Positions 27,682 through 37,201 of a stretch of DNA of 64,000 nucleotides are shown here, one piece after another. This DNA comes from Bradyrhizobium sp. B097 (GTDB lineage: Bacteria > Pseudomonadota > Alphaproteobacteria > Rhizobiales > Xanthobacteraceae): assembly GCF_038957035.1 (NCBI RefSeq), contig NZ_CP152412.1:7250501-7314500 (forward strand), in the 5' to 3' direction. Each line of letters begins with the position of its first letter. Within the stretch, counting starts at the first letter, position 1. Both the position numbers and the translations under genes were made by a program. The notes under the pieces were generated by a model, which worked only from the letters and a program-made list of their open reading frames with translations, made no database searches and was not told where the DNA came from.

Positions 27682-27873
27682 ATGCGGAAGAACGACGTGA
27701 CCTGCCCTGGCTGCGGGGCCGGATTCCGGCGCATCGAACTCACATCTGAGCCTCCGACCAAGGGTGAATATCGCTGCCCTGTTTGTGACACCACGCTAGA
27801 GCGCTTCAGTGGCGACAAGCTCATCGCCTACCGTTTAACCGTGCAGCCGGAGTTCTCGCGGGTCCCGAAGTAG
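27682..27873 (+). CDS. Small zinc-ribbon protein
   Basis: A 63-residue protein from an ATG preceded by AGGGTGATC. It has two CxxC knuckles (TCPGCGAGF and RCPVCDTTL) separated by 22 residues, a clear zinc ribbon, with a C-terminal tail (LIAYRLTVQPEFSRVP). It is common in Bradyrhizobiaceae as a hypothetical protein. The same frame extends upstream to 27469, but that part has no protein-like character. A hairpin terminator follows directly. Confidence 0.6.
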   Translation: MRKNDVTCPGCGAGFRRIELTSEPPTKGEYRCPVCDTTLERFSGDKLIAYRLTVQPEFSRVPK

Positions 27874-27874
27874 T

Positions 27875-27908
27875 GGGGCCGCCGGTCGCACAAATCGACG
27901 GCCCCTTT
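27875..27908 (+). terminator. Rho-independent-type hairpin after the zinc-ribbon gene
   Basis: GGGGCCG at 27875-27881 pairs with CGGCCCC at 27899-27905 and is followed by TTT. It sits immediately after the stop codon at 27873. The loop is long and the T-run short, so efficiency is uncertain. Confidence 0.5.
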
Positions 27909-28243
27909 GCCGCTTGAAATGCCTCTTAACCGAAGTAGGCGGCGGCTATGCCGAGGGGTATGGCAAAGCTACTTTACACCTTTGTGACCTCCGGCAGGGA
28001 CTCCCCAGCAGGCGCCTTTAGCCGTTCCTATAGGGATCTCTGAGGTGCGCGAGCGTAGCCCGTTTGACTGCGGACCCTACTATAACTCGTCGGCAGCGTC
28101 CGACGTGACGTCGCCCCGGGCGCTAGGCGTCCTGACTAGCTCGTTTCCAGAAGGCGTTCGGCTCGGCTTGAGATGAGCGCTTGCACGTCTATTGCTGTTC
28201 TTGAGCACATCGCTCAGCCGAAGCTGATACTGGGAGCCATTGG
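27909..28243. other. Intergenic, nothing recognised
   Basis: No tRNA cloverleaf, gene or repeat could be supported in this stretch. Confidence 0.4.
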
Positions 28244-28785
28244 CTATTCCGCATATATAATGATCGTGATGAACTGGATCTGATCGTCCAAGAGCTTTTC
28301 GGGACCATGAAGAACGCCGTCCGAAAAGGTGAATGCGTCACCAGGTTCGACGAGAAAGGTTCTGTCGCCAAATCGATACTGCATCCGGCCGCTCAACATA
28401 TAAATGAATTCCGTTCCAGGATGTTGGAAGCGAGGATAGCTCTCGCTTTCCTTGTCCATGTTGATAAGGAACGGTTCAAAGGCTTTCCGCGGACCTTTGT
28501 GATACGATAATAGCCGATAGGTGTGCCCGCGCTTGGTACCTGAGCGGACAACCTCCATTTGGTCAGCGGCTTTGATAAGTTGACCTCGCCCGTCGGTTGC
28601 TCCACCTCCCTAAACAAGGTCGACGGGTCCGTTCCCAACGCAGCGCAGATCCGCTCAAGCAGCGCGAGGCTGGCGGTCTACTGACCATTCTCAAAACGAC
28701 TGATCAACGGGACCGAAATGCCAGCCGCCGAACCAACATCGCTGAGCGTAAGCCCGCGCTCCAGCCGGGGCTCGCCTCATAGCGG
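28244..28785 (-). pseudogene. XRE-cupin transcriptional regulator, decayed
   Basis: The C-terminal cupin part is intact (28558-28244: RFQHPGTEFIYMLSGRMQYRFGD, then LVEPGDAFTFSDGVLHGPE). Upstream in the other frame is a helix-turn-helix (LTLSDVGSAAGISVPLISRF then ENGQ), interrupted by an in-frame TAG at 28678-28680. It continues as TASLALLERICAALG. A second lesion, a frameshift near 28590-28600, separates the HTH from the cupin. The original was an XRE-HTH regulator with a C-terminal cupin sensor of about 190 residues. The N-terminal end is also cut where the LivM fragment begins. Confidence 0.7.
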
Positions 28786-29250
28786 CGCCCATTCTCTCAT
28801 CGATATGCGGTAGCCCTCGATCGATTGAAGCGCGGTGATCGCGTATTTGTCCGGCTGCGGCTGATTCCTGAAGTAGATCAGTAGCCGCTCCAATGCCTCG
28901 CTATGCTGCCCCTGCGGCGCGCGTCGATGCTCATCAATCACTTCAGGCGTCAGGAGCCTCTTGAGAACTTCTCGTTGCATCTTGTCATAGCGGCGACGGT
29001 AGACGTCATCCACGCTACTGGCTTTAGTCGCTTCCTCGGGCAGCATTTCCCCGCCCTTTTCGGCGCGGGTAGAGCGGCGTTCGCTCTTCTTCTTGTTTCT
29101 CCAGCTGCGGAACTGCTGCTTGATGCCGAACAGGCCGTTGCGAAGATCGAGCACAACAAACAGCATGATCAGCCCGATGATAATCAGGCGCATCGGCCCC
29201 AGCGTGATCAGGACCTTATCAAAAAAGACTACGATCAGGGTGCCGACCAC
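28777..29250 (-). pseudogene. Branched-chain amino-acid permease (LivM-like) C-terminal fragment
   Basis: The visible part starts with VGTLIVVFFDKVLITLGPMRLIII, the last transmembrane helices of LivM-type permeases. It ends in a charged cytosolic tail of about 90 residues (YDKMQREVLKRLLTPEVID). A stop lies in frame just upstream (near 29294), so the first several helices are missing. The fragment abuts the end of the histidine decarboxylase gene, marking a rearrangement joint near 29250-29290. Confidence 0.5.
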
Positions 29251-30527
29251 CGCGCGCTGGTATCCAATCTGTCCCCGCCAGCGGAAGCCGTGTCATGGCG
29301 GCTGACACCTCTTTCACGATGACGCGGACCCGCACTGTCCGCGATCGCCTCGATCAGCGCATCGAGTTGGTGCTTGGTCGTCCCCGGCGTCACCACTACA
29401 TGACTAACGTCTTGAGTGGCTATCTGCCACTTCGCTTTGACACCCTCTTCGACAGGCGGCAAGACAACAGTTAGCGCATGGGGATTACGCCACGCGCCGA
29501 CACCGCGCTCGTTAAGCTCATCGGCGGTATAGGCAGCCAGTTGCTCGCATTGATCGAACATCCGCTTGATCCCCGCGATTCCCAGACAGCGGATCGCGTA
29601 CCAGAGGACAATCGGGCTATACGCATTTCGAGATCCGCTCAGCGTCGTATCCGAACTGCCGATATAGTCGATCGCGCGCATGACCCGCCGCACGTTTGAC
29701 TTACGAGCGAGAACAACACCGCACGGCATCGGCGCCCCAAGAAATTTGTGCCCACTGATTGTGACCGAGTCCGCTCCATCCTCGAAATCGAAGGACGGCT
29801 TCGGGTTTAGAAATGGAGCGTATGGCCCGCACAATGCCGCGTCGGCATGGACATAGCTCTCACGAACTCCGACATCCCGCAGGACCGCACGAATTTTTGA
29901 CGTGTCGTCCCTACCTTCCTTCATTGTGGTGCCGATGTTTGCGACTATCAGAGCCGGCCGATTTCGTTCATTGCTCGCCTTTCGCGCCAGATCGTCATAG
30001 TTAATTTCTCCGTGTGATTGCGAATCCACAACGGCGTGCTCCAGCCGGAGCAGACGAGCCGCTTTACTCACACTATAGTGCGAGTCTCGCGAGAAGTACG
30101 CGACGCCATCTGGATAAAGTTCGCGACCGAGATACAGCCCATAAATATTTCCCTCGGTTCCGCCGTTTGTGATGTAGCCCCAGAAGCCGTCATCAGGCGC
30201 CCGGAATAGCTGAGCGAAAAACTCAACCACTTCGCACTCGAAGGCATGCGAGTTGACGCGATAAGTCCCTGGTTCGAACGGATCTCCGAGGTTGTTTCCA
30301 GTGAACTTCAGGAAGCGCCACAACGGCTCATACTTGAAGTCCTTAGCAAACGGGTAGCCCAGAAAGCATGCATTCGCATCCTGCATGGAGTAAAATAGTT
30401 GATCAAGTCGTGTGAGATTCTGGGATCCTAGCGTCACGAGTGCCTCGCCGCGGTCCTTGGCTTCAGATTCTGATTCACGAGCGGGCAGACCATGCTGTCT
30501 GGACCCGCTCGCTGGCGCCTCGCTCAA
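29235..30527 (-). CDS. hdc: PLP-dependent histidine decarboxylase
   Basis: A 430-residue group II decarboxylase. GYITNGGTEGNIYGLYLGRE (cofactor phosphate site), YFSRDSHYSVSKAARLL, HADAALCGPYAPFL (Asp contacting the pyridine N) and TISGHKFLGAPMPCGV (Schiff-base Lys) match histidine decarboxylase closely. The reaction is L-histidine to histamine plus CO2. The last about 30 residues (after IADSAGPR) read into rearranged DNA and are probably not native. The start codon overlaps the stop of the upstream acetyltransferase by four bases, so the two form an operon. It possibly supplies an imidazole precursor or modified histamine. Confidence 0.8.
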   Translation of the reverse strand: MSEAPASGSRQHGLPARESESEAKDRGEALVTLGSQNLTRLDQLFYSMQDANACFLGYPFAKDFKYEPLWRFLKFTGNNLGDPFEPGTYRVNSHAFECEVVEFFAQLFRAPDDGFWGYITNGGTEGNIYGLYLGRELYPDGVAYFSRDSHYSVSKAARLLRLEHAVVDSQSHGEINYDDLARKASNERNRPALIVANIGTTMKEGRDDTSKIRAVLRDVGVRESYVHADAALCGPYAPFLNPKPSFDFEDGADSVTISGHKFLGAPMPCGVVLARKSNVRRVMRAIDYIGSSDTTLSGSRNAYSPIVLWYAIRCLGIAGIKRMFDQCEQLAAYTADELNERGVGAWRNPHALTVVLPPVEEGVKAKWQIATQDVSHVVVTPGTTKHQLDALIEAIADSAGPRHRERGVSRHDTASAGGDRLDTSARWSAP

Positions 30528-31144
30528 GAGGAAGGGCGGAGCATTGGGAAAAACGGCGGCGAACTGCCGATCTGGACTTCACCCACGATCTGCCATCCCA
30601 GGCGCTCATACAGACGCGCCGCCCTAAGGCTGGTGGCTTCTGAAAATGCCAGTCCTTTCGCCTCGTCCAGGATGGCGAGACCGTGCCTATAGAGAAGGCC
30701 TCCTAAGCCCGATCGCTGGTGTATCGGATCGATGCCCAGCATAGTGAAGTACCAGTGCGGCTCCTTCGGGTGATACTTGCCGAACTCCTCGAATATCTTT
30801 TCCGTTTCCGTTCGTCTGTAATCCGGCACACTGCCAAGCAGGAACTTCATCATTGCTGCATCATCGCGAGGCGCCTTGTCGGTTAACCACAGAAGCGCCC
30901 CTTTATCGCCGCCATCAAAATACGCTCCGCTTTGATCTGCGTACGGATCGCCGGCATAAAAGTCGAGAAAGCCAGCGAAATGACGTAGAAAGCGGTCCGG
31001 CTCTGGGTACAACCACCTCAGTAACGGGCACACCGCAAAAGCTATTGTCAGAATGGCAATGACCCTAGGGCGGTCCTCTGGGGCGACGACCTTGATCGAC
31101 TCACGCTGTCCCGACTGGGATGACATGATTGCACCTCTCACCAA
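30524..31144 (-). CDS. GNAT-family N-acetyltransferase
   Basis: A 206-residue GNAT protein: WYFTMLGIDPIHQRSGLGG contains the acetyl-CoA-binding R/QxxGxG/A turn, followed by LLYRHGLAILDEAKGLAFSEAT and LYERLGWQIVGE (beta-bulge end). The N-terminal half resembles the family that acetylates small amines. A second start (MSSQSGQ) six residues downstream is equally plausible. It is translationally coupled to histidine decarboxylase, so histamine or histidine is the natural candidate substrate (inference). Confidence 0.75.
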   Translation of the reverse strand: MVRGAIMSSQSGQRESIKVVAPEDRPRVIAILTIAFAVCPLLRWLYPEPDRFLRHFAGFLDFYAGDPYADQSGAYFDGGDKGALLWLTDKAPRDDAAMMKFLLGSVPDYRRTETEKIFEEFGKYHPKEPHWYFTMLGIDPIHQRSGLGGLLYRHGLAILDEAKGLAFSEATSLRAARLYERLGWQIVGEVQIGSSPPFFPMLRPSS

Positions 31145-32091
31145 TTGCGGTTGGAATGATCGCGCGACGAAGCGGAGCTAGAAACGCATACGCAAGCGTT
31201 CAAACCCAATGTCGATAATCCGCATCACTCGCACCTTCGGACCCGTTCCCCGCACTCAGCAGCCTCGGTCGAGCCGTGCTGCCACAGAGAGCATTGCAGG
31301 ACTTGGGCCACTCAGATGCTGGCCATTGCCTTACCTTTTCCGAGCCACACGTCGTAATCACGACAGGTTGTCAGGTTGCAATCGTGGAGCCGCGTTTACT
31401 TTTGGACAGAAGAACGCGCAATCCGGGCTCATCTATCGAGCTGCGGAAATCGACCGCCGGCACACCGTCCCAACAGTTTGCTGGTGGACACATTCATGCC
31501 CTCGGCGGCTCGCATCATGCAGACAGACAGTCGTCCATGCCGTTTCGGGTCCACTTGCCATAACATGGCATCACGTGGCTCTGAAGTCTCAGACCTTATG
31601 AATAGCGATAAACACTCAGCCACCCGGTCGCAGCGACGCCGGGTCTCCGCAACAGGATCGCAACAAGGTCGGCTCGCCGCCTGACCATTTTGCGTGTCGC
31701 GTGATCCCGATCTCGACCTGCTGGCTACCGGGCGGGGCGGCAGGCGGCACTGCGCGCATCTGGGAGCCGTCCACCACATCTTCGTCGAGGAAGACCAGTC
31801 CGAGCGCCTTGCAAACCCGACCATGGCCGCTATTGCCAGTCGCGATTTTTCATCCATATACTCGACGCTGCCGCTAGTGGCTTAATCCACGTGGAGCCAA
31901 TGAGCAAAGCATCGGCCCTTCCTGAAGCGGCTCGGGAGAAGATCGGCCGCGAATTACTTGAGAGCGTTGAGACCATCGCTCTTCTTAGAGCTGACATCGT
32001 AGTTGGCATCCGCGATGCTCGACGCCGGTTTGGATGACGAGCTCCACATGTCAGACGTAATACGGCAAGCTCGCGGTACGTACAGTCGCAG
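31145..32091. other. About 950 bp without a supported gene
   Basis: Several short frames occur on both strands. One minus-strand frame (31857-31429) is open for 142 codons, but no reading gives a recognisable protein. The right part may be eroded coding sequence. Confidence 0.4.
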
Positions 32092-33300
32092 CTAGTGTCT
32101 GAACCAGAAGTTCGCAACATCCGGTCGTGTTTTGCCGGGAGATTGTAACGGCAGAAGCGCTCGATGGAAGCAAAGGAATATCATCGGCAGATTTGGTCCA
32201 TCGGAACGGTTTTGGATTGGCGTTGTGTCGTTCGATGAACGAGGCGACGTCCGCCCTGAGGGCGGCGACGCTTCGATAGACGCCGCGCCTGATCTTCCTT
32301 TCGGTGAGGAGCGCGAAGAAGCGTTCGACTTGGTTGAGCCATGACGAACTGGTCGGGGTCAGATGCACGTGCCAATGCGGCCTTTTGGCCAGCCATCTCT
32401 GGATCATTGGGGTCTTGTGCGTGGCGTAATTGTCCATGACAAGATGGACGTCGAGTTCGCGCGGCACGGCAGCCTCGATCTCGTCAAGGAACTTGTAACT
32501 CGGCGGTGCGGTGGCGCCCGTAGCACTTGCCAATGACCCCACCGGTCGCAATATCGAGGGCGGCGAACAGCGATGTGGTGCCATGCCTTTTGTAGTCATG
32601 ACTCCTTCGGAGCCGCCTGCCCGGGACGCATCGGCAGCATCGGCTGGCTGCGGTCCAGCGCCTGGATTTGGGACTTCTCATCCACGCACAGAACGATGGC
32701 GTGCTCCGGTGGTGAGACGTAGAGGCCCACGACATCGCGCACCTTGGCCACGAAGTTCGGATCGGTCGAGAGCTTGAACGTCTCCATCCGGTGCGGCTGG
32801 AGCCCGAAGGCCCGCCAGATGCGTTGTACGGTCGATACCGACAGACCGCTGGTCTTCGCCATGTCGCGGGAGCTCCAATGGGTGGCGTTCTCAGGGCAAC
32901 TCTCCAACGTCCTCACGATCACGGCCTCGATGCGGGCATCGTCAATCGTGCGCGGCGCGCCGGAGCGCGGCTCGTCATGCAGCCCAGCCACGCGCTGCTC
33001 CATGAAACGCCGCCGCCACTTGCCTACGGTCTGCCGGCCCAGCCCGAGCTTGGGCCGCCACCTCCGTGTTCTGACTACCTTCCGCACAGGCCAGCACGAT
33101 CCCGGCTCTCAGAGCCGGCGCCTGCGCCGTCTTCCGCCGCATTGTCAGCGACGTCAGTTCGGCACGTTCATCATCGCTCAATATCAGGGGAGCAAGTCGC
33201 TGGACCGCCATCGCAGACTCCGTCGCTGTTTGCCTCAATCCTTGGCACAGCAACGCGAAGCTACCGCAAATCTATGATTGCGAACTTGTGATTCAGGGCA
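32092..33300 (-). mobile_element. Decayed IS630-family element
   Basis: CTGAACCAGAAGTTCGCAA at 32099-32117 is an imperfect inverted repeat of TTGCGAACTTGTGATTCAG at 33278-33296, bracketing a broken IS630 transposase gene. These are likely the terminal repeats. Confidence 0.65.
32130..33211 (-). pseudogene. IS630 transposase with at least three frameshifts
   Basis: Successive minus-strand frames give an IS630 protein in order: ILSDDERAELTSLTMRR (N-terminus), then LGRQTVGKWRRRFMEQRVAG and [19 protein letters not shown] (first Asp), then [19 protein letters not shown], then VHLVMDNYATHKTP (second Asp) and SSWLNQVERFFALL (Glu). Each piece is in a different frame from its neighbour (joints near 33075, 32600 and 32510), so no active enzyme is made. 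Confidence 0.8.
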
Positions 33301-33533
33301 ATGGCTGTACTTAGGCAGCCTTCCGATCATCTTTCATTTCATCGCCAACTTGGGCACGAAGAAAACTTTCAAGATTATGAATACTCTCGCGTATGAACGG
33401 TTCGTGTACGCGGAGTTCGGAAAGCCAGGCCGTGGGGTCACAGGTCACCGAGTATGGCAACGGGCTAGATTGCTCGAGGATGAGGCGCGGACGTTAGCAC
33501 CGAACCTCGCTTGCCATTCGAGTTTAGATAGAA

Positions 33534-34722
33534 CTAGTCACGTGAATCTAAAGTTCACCACATAAAGTCTGGTGGGCTTTGTGGCAGAAGCGTTTGACGG
33601 AGGCCAAAATCTGGTCAGCAGACTTAGTCCATTTGAACGGCTTCGGGTTTTTGTTGTGCAGGTCGATGAAGGTGCGGATGTCGGCCTCGAGCTGCTTGAC
33701 GGAGGTGTGAACACCTCGCTGGATTTGCTTTCTGGTGAGTTCAGCGAACCATCGCTCGACCTGATTGATCCAGGACGCAGAAGTCGGCGTGAAGTGAACA
33801 TGATAGTGCGGCCGGCGAGCGAGCCACGCTTTGATCTTGGGCGTCTTGTGGGTGGCGTAGTTGTCCATGACGATATGGACAGCGAGCCCCCCAGGGATTT
33901 GAGCGTCGATCTCTTTGAGGAACTTCAAAAACTCGACTGCCCGATGGCGCTTGTAGCATTTGCCGATGACGAACCCCGATGCGGCATCGAGCGCTGCAAA
34001 AAGCATGGCCGTGCCATGCCGCACGTAGCTGTGCGTACGACGTTCCGGCACGCCGGGCATCATCGGCAAGACCGGCTGCTCGCGATCGAGGGCCTGAATC
34101 TGGCTTTTCTCATCGATGCTGAGGACAAGGGCTCGGTTCGGTGGGCAGAGATAAAGGCCGACGATATCGCGTACCTTGTCGACGAACAGCGGATCGCTCG
34201 ACAACTTGAATGTCTGACTACGGTGCGGCTGCAAGCCGAACGCCGACCACATTCGGCGGCTCGTGGTGTGGGAAAAGCCAGTTTCCGCAGCCATCGAGCG
34301 GATCGACCAATGCGTCGCGTCGGCCGGCGTCGTACGCAACGTTCGCTCGATCACGGCGGCAACCTGATCGTCGTCGATGGTGCGAGGGCGGCCAGGGCGG
34401 GCTTCGTCAAGCAGGCCATCACAGCGATCCTTCAAAAATCGACGGCACCACTTGTGAACGGTGTGTTCATGGATGCCGAGTTCGGCAGCCACAGACTTGC
34501 TTGGTAAGCCATCCGCACATCGCAGGATCGCGCGGCGTCGCTCAGATAGCGACCGCGCAACACGATGACGACGAACTTGCCTCTCTGGGTACGTGCGCTC
34601 CTGCGGACTGAGCACTAACGGCGCGATCGGCCGGCCTCTCACCCAGCATTCCCACAAGCGCTCTCCTCGACAAAGATTCGAGCTATCAACTAATGTGACG
34701 AACTTCCGTTCCAGATGACTAG
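33534..34722 (-). mobile_element. IS630-family insertion sequence with visible terminal inverted repeats
   Basis: The left end 33534-33562 (CTAGTCA...AAGTTC..CACA) and the right end 34694-34722 form imperfect inverted repeats, 21 of 29 positions matching by my count. Both ends carry CTAG, consistent with duplication of a TA target as expected for IS630. Confidence 0.7.
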
Positions 34723-34801
34723 GGCGCGTACTCATCTGTGGACGCCCCGCCAGATGCAAGCGGTTTTTGAAGGAGATTGGCACGTAGTCGGATGCTGCCA
34801 T
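33548..34801 (-). CDS. IS630-family transposase
   Basis: A complete DDE transposase. The helix-turn-helix region is LPSKSVAAELGIHEHTVHKW. The catalytic residues lie in [13 protein letters not shown] (Asp), VHIVMDNYATHKTP (Asp) and SWINQVERWFAELT (Glu). The frame is open to 34801 (417 codons), but that start lies outside the right terminal repeat (34722). The native start is therefore probably further in, near the segment VRGRPIAPLVLSP, giving about 360 residues, the usual IS630 size. It may be active. Confidence 0.85.
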   Translation of the reverse strand: MAASDYVPISFKNRLHLAGRPQMSTRPSHLERKFVTLVDSSNLCRGERLWECWVRGRPIAPLVLSPQERTYPERQVRRHRVARSLSERRRAILRCADGLPSKSVAAELGIHEHTVHKWCRRFLKDRCDGLLDEARPGRPRTIDDDQVAAVIERTLRTTPADATHWSIRSMAAETGFSHTTSRRMWSAFGLQPHRSQTFKLSSDPLFVDKVRDIVGLYLCPPNRALVLSIDEKSQIQALDREQPVLPMMPGVPERRTHSYVRHGTAMLFAALDAASGFVIGKCYKRHRAVEFLKFLKEIDAQIPGGLAVHIVMDNYATHKTPKIKAWLARRPHYHVHFTPTSASWINQVERWFAELTRKQIQRGVHTSVKQLEADIRTFIDLHNKNPKPFKWTKSADQILASVKRFCHKAHQTLCGEL

Positions 34802-34988
34802 CTGTCCGGCCTCTGATGCAGCGATGGAGCTGCGGGCCCGTATGGGAGTTCGCGGACCGGAACCAAATCATAAATGCGTGCTCCAGGCACGATGAGTACA
34901 TCTGGTTCTTCCGGCCCCGTCTCGCCGACTGTTGCGCCATACCCTCCTTCGACCGACTACACCTGCGACGACCTCAGGCCCGCCAAGA

Positions 34989-36023
34989 TCACGCCTTGGC
35001 TGCGACCGGAGCCCTGTAGTTCTCCTGCTTTATAAGCAGCGCCCAGACGATCCGCGCCATCTTGTTCGCGAGCGCGACGGTTACCAGCATCCGCGGTTTG
35101 CGAGCCAGCATCTGTTCGAGCCACGACCCCTTTGGCGCACCGCGTTTGCTCGCCTGTTGCACGACCGCGCTGCTGCCGATGATGAGGAGGCGCCTGAGCG
35201 TGCGTTCGCCCATCTTGGATGTCGCACCGAGCTTCTGCTTGCCGCCTGTCGATCTTTGAAGAGGCGTGAGACCCAACCAAGCGGCGAAGTCACGGCCTTT
35301 GGCAAAGGTCTCGGCCGGCGGTGCTAGAGCGGCGATCGCGGTGGCGGAGATTGGGCCAATGCCGGGAACGGTCATTAGCCGGCGCGATACTTCGTCCTCG
35401 CGAGCACGTCGCGCGATTTCCTGGTCGAGGTCCGCGACCTTGCCATTGAGGTCGGTCAGCAGGTCCAACATCAATCGGAACATGGCGTGGGCCGCTTTGG
35501 GAAGCGAGCTGGCCATCTCTTCTTCCTCGATCAGGTCGGTAAGCATCGCCACGTGCGACGGCCCCTTAGGTGCGACCCAACCATATTCAGTGAGGTGTCC
35601 CCGGATCGCGTTGATGAGCTGCGTTCGCTGCCGCACTAACAGGTCACGGGTCCGAAACACCAGACCCGCCGCCTGTTGCTGTTCGCTCTTCACGGCCACG
35701 AACCGCATGCTCGGCCGCTGCGCTGCTTCGCAGATCGCCTCGGCATCGATCGCGTCATTCTTTTGCCGCTTCACAAACGGCTTTACGTAGGCGGGAGGGA
35801 TCAACCGAACTTCATGGCCAAGCTGGGCGAGTTGACGGGCCCAGTGATGGGCTCCGCCACATGCCTCCAGAGCTACCGTGCAACTCGGCTGGGCTACGAA
35901 GAAATCCAGCAGCTTTCCTCGGCTGATCCGTTTGCTGAATATAGCTCGCCCTTTCCCGTCTGCTCCATGAGCGTGGAAAACATGCTTGGCGATATCCAGA
36001 CCGATTATGATAACCTCTGACAC
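34989..36023 (-). CDS. IS110-family transposase
   Basis: From a GTG at 36023 preceded by GGGAGG, the protein has the DEDD N-terminal domain (IIIGLDIAKHVFHAHG; VALEACGGAHHWARQL; KNDAIDAEAICEAAQ). It also has the C-terminal transposase-20 domain (MTVPGIGPISATAIAALAP; WLGLTPLQRSTGGKQKLG) with the conserved Ser. The length is about 344 residues. IS110 enzymes recombine using a bridge RNA encoded at the element end. I could not delimit that RNA or the element boundaries. The frame is intact. Confidence 0.85.
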   Translation of the reverse strand: MSEVIIIGLDIAKHVFHAHGADGKGRAIFSKRISRGKLLDFFVAQPSCTVALEACGGAHHWARQLAQLGHEVRLIPPAYVKPFVKRQKNDAIDAEAICEAAQRPSMRFVAVKSEQQQAAGLVFRTRDLLVRQRTQLINAIRGHLTEYGWVAPKGPSHVAMLTDLIEEEEMASSLPKAAHAMFRLMLDLLTDLNGKVADLDQEIARRAREDEVSRRLMTVPGIGPISATAIAALAPPAETFAKGRDFAAWLGLTPLQRSTGGKQKLGATSKMGERTLRRLLIIGSSAVVQQASKRGAPKGSWLEQMLARKPRMLVTVALANKMARIVWALLIKQENYRAPVAAKA

Positions 36024-37201
36024 GGACGCCTCCCTTAAGTGGTGCTCAACACCTCCACTTTGGCACATCGATGCCGTCGGGCGGGGCGTCCACCCCATCA
36101 TAAATCGGTCGGCGCTTGGTGCCCGCTTGTGCCCCGGTAGCGGCTCAGAAAGCAGACATGCCGGGAGTTTCAAGAAGGGCCGAAATCGGGCCCTGAGCGA
36201 ACTTCAACCGGTAGCTACTTTCGTTTGACCTCGACCTCGACGCACCTCTCCATGTTTTCTGCTTCGTTACATCCGCTTTGATCGGCTTCAGGTGTCCGCG
36301 TCTTGAGGGCATCACTGGCTCGGTGTTGATGTTTGCAACGACCTTCCGCAGCTCGTTCATCGGCGAGAGAGCGTACATCGAATGTCCGGTGCTGGCCAAT
36401 CCGCCTGCGACTTGCAAGTCACGTTGATCGATGCACAGACTTGCTGACAAATCCACGCCATCTACAAGCGTACTCGACCGCAAAATCAACTATGCGCTGC
36501 TTCAGCGCACTATTCCTGCTCGCTCTCTGGGAAGATTGCACGTTTTTAGCATGATTAAGCGGTATGCTACCTATGGTATGAGACCTCTCACCGAGGAGCC
36601 TTCGCCTTCCTGAGAGGAAACGCACCGTGAAGCGAGCCGCTTCACAATGAGAGCGGTTTTTGGAGTAGTCGAAACGCGTGGACTCCTGTACTCTTTGTGG
36701 CCGCTGTTATTGTGTTAGCAGAACGCGGCCAGCACCAATCTGACTTTTTGCCGTGTCGGACCGCGTCCTGCCGGTGGTGAACGTGCCATTACGGCAGTTC
36801 AGTTCGAATAGTAGCTTGCACCTGCAGATGCTTTCAGATTTGCGGCAACTGCCGCCGTATCCCGCGAGGGTCAGTTCGCCAGGCTTTGGAGCGCCCCTGC
36901 GCTGGCAGGATAGTCGAAATCGCAACGATCAACCGCTGGACCGTCGTCCAGCCGGCCAGTCTTGCAAAATTGGCTGGCATATTCGAGCATCCTATTCCGT
37001 AGAAGAAGCGCACCTATCACGTCGCTGGTCACTTCGCGACGCTGCCATGAGCTGCATCGGGTCGAAGCAGCATGATCATCGCCTGCATCAACAGCGATCA
37101 ACGCATCGCGTTTGGCGACTGCGCTTGGACGCTGTATCGCGCCGGGAACATCCTTGTGATCCGTCCCGGAATCGAATCATGGTAGATCATAACGCTCCGA
37201 C
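36024..37201. other. About 1.2 kb without a supported gene
   Basis: It includes a minus-strand frame (36489-36145) with some protein-like sequence (ALSPMNELRKVVANINTEP) and other short frames, none recognisable. The promoter of the MFS gene and possibly the IS110 right end lie here. Confidence 0.4.

Noticed and set aside
31429..31857. 142-codon minus-strand frame
   Set aside because: The composition and lack of any motif suggest a chance frame in eroded DNA; no start context or partner gene.
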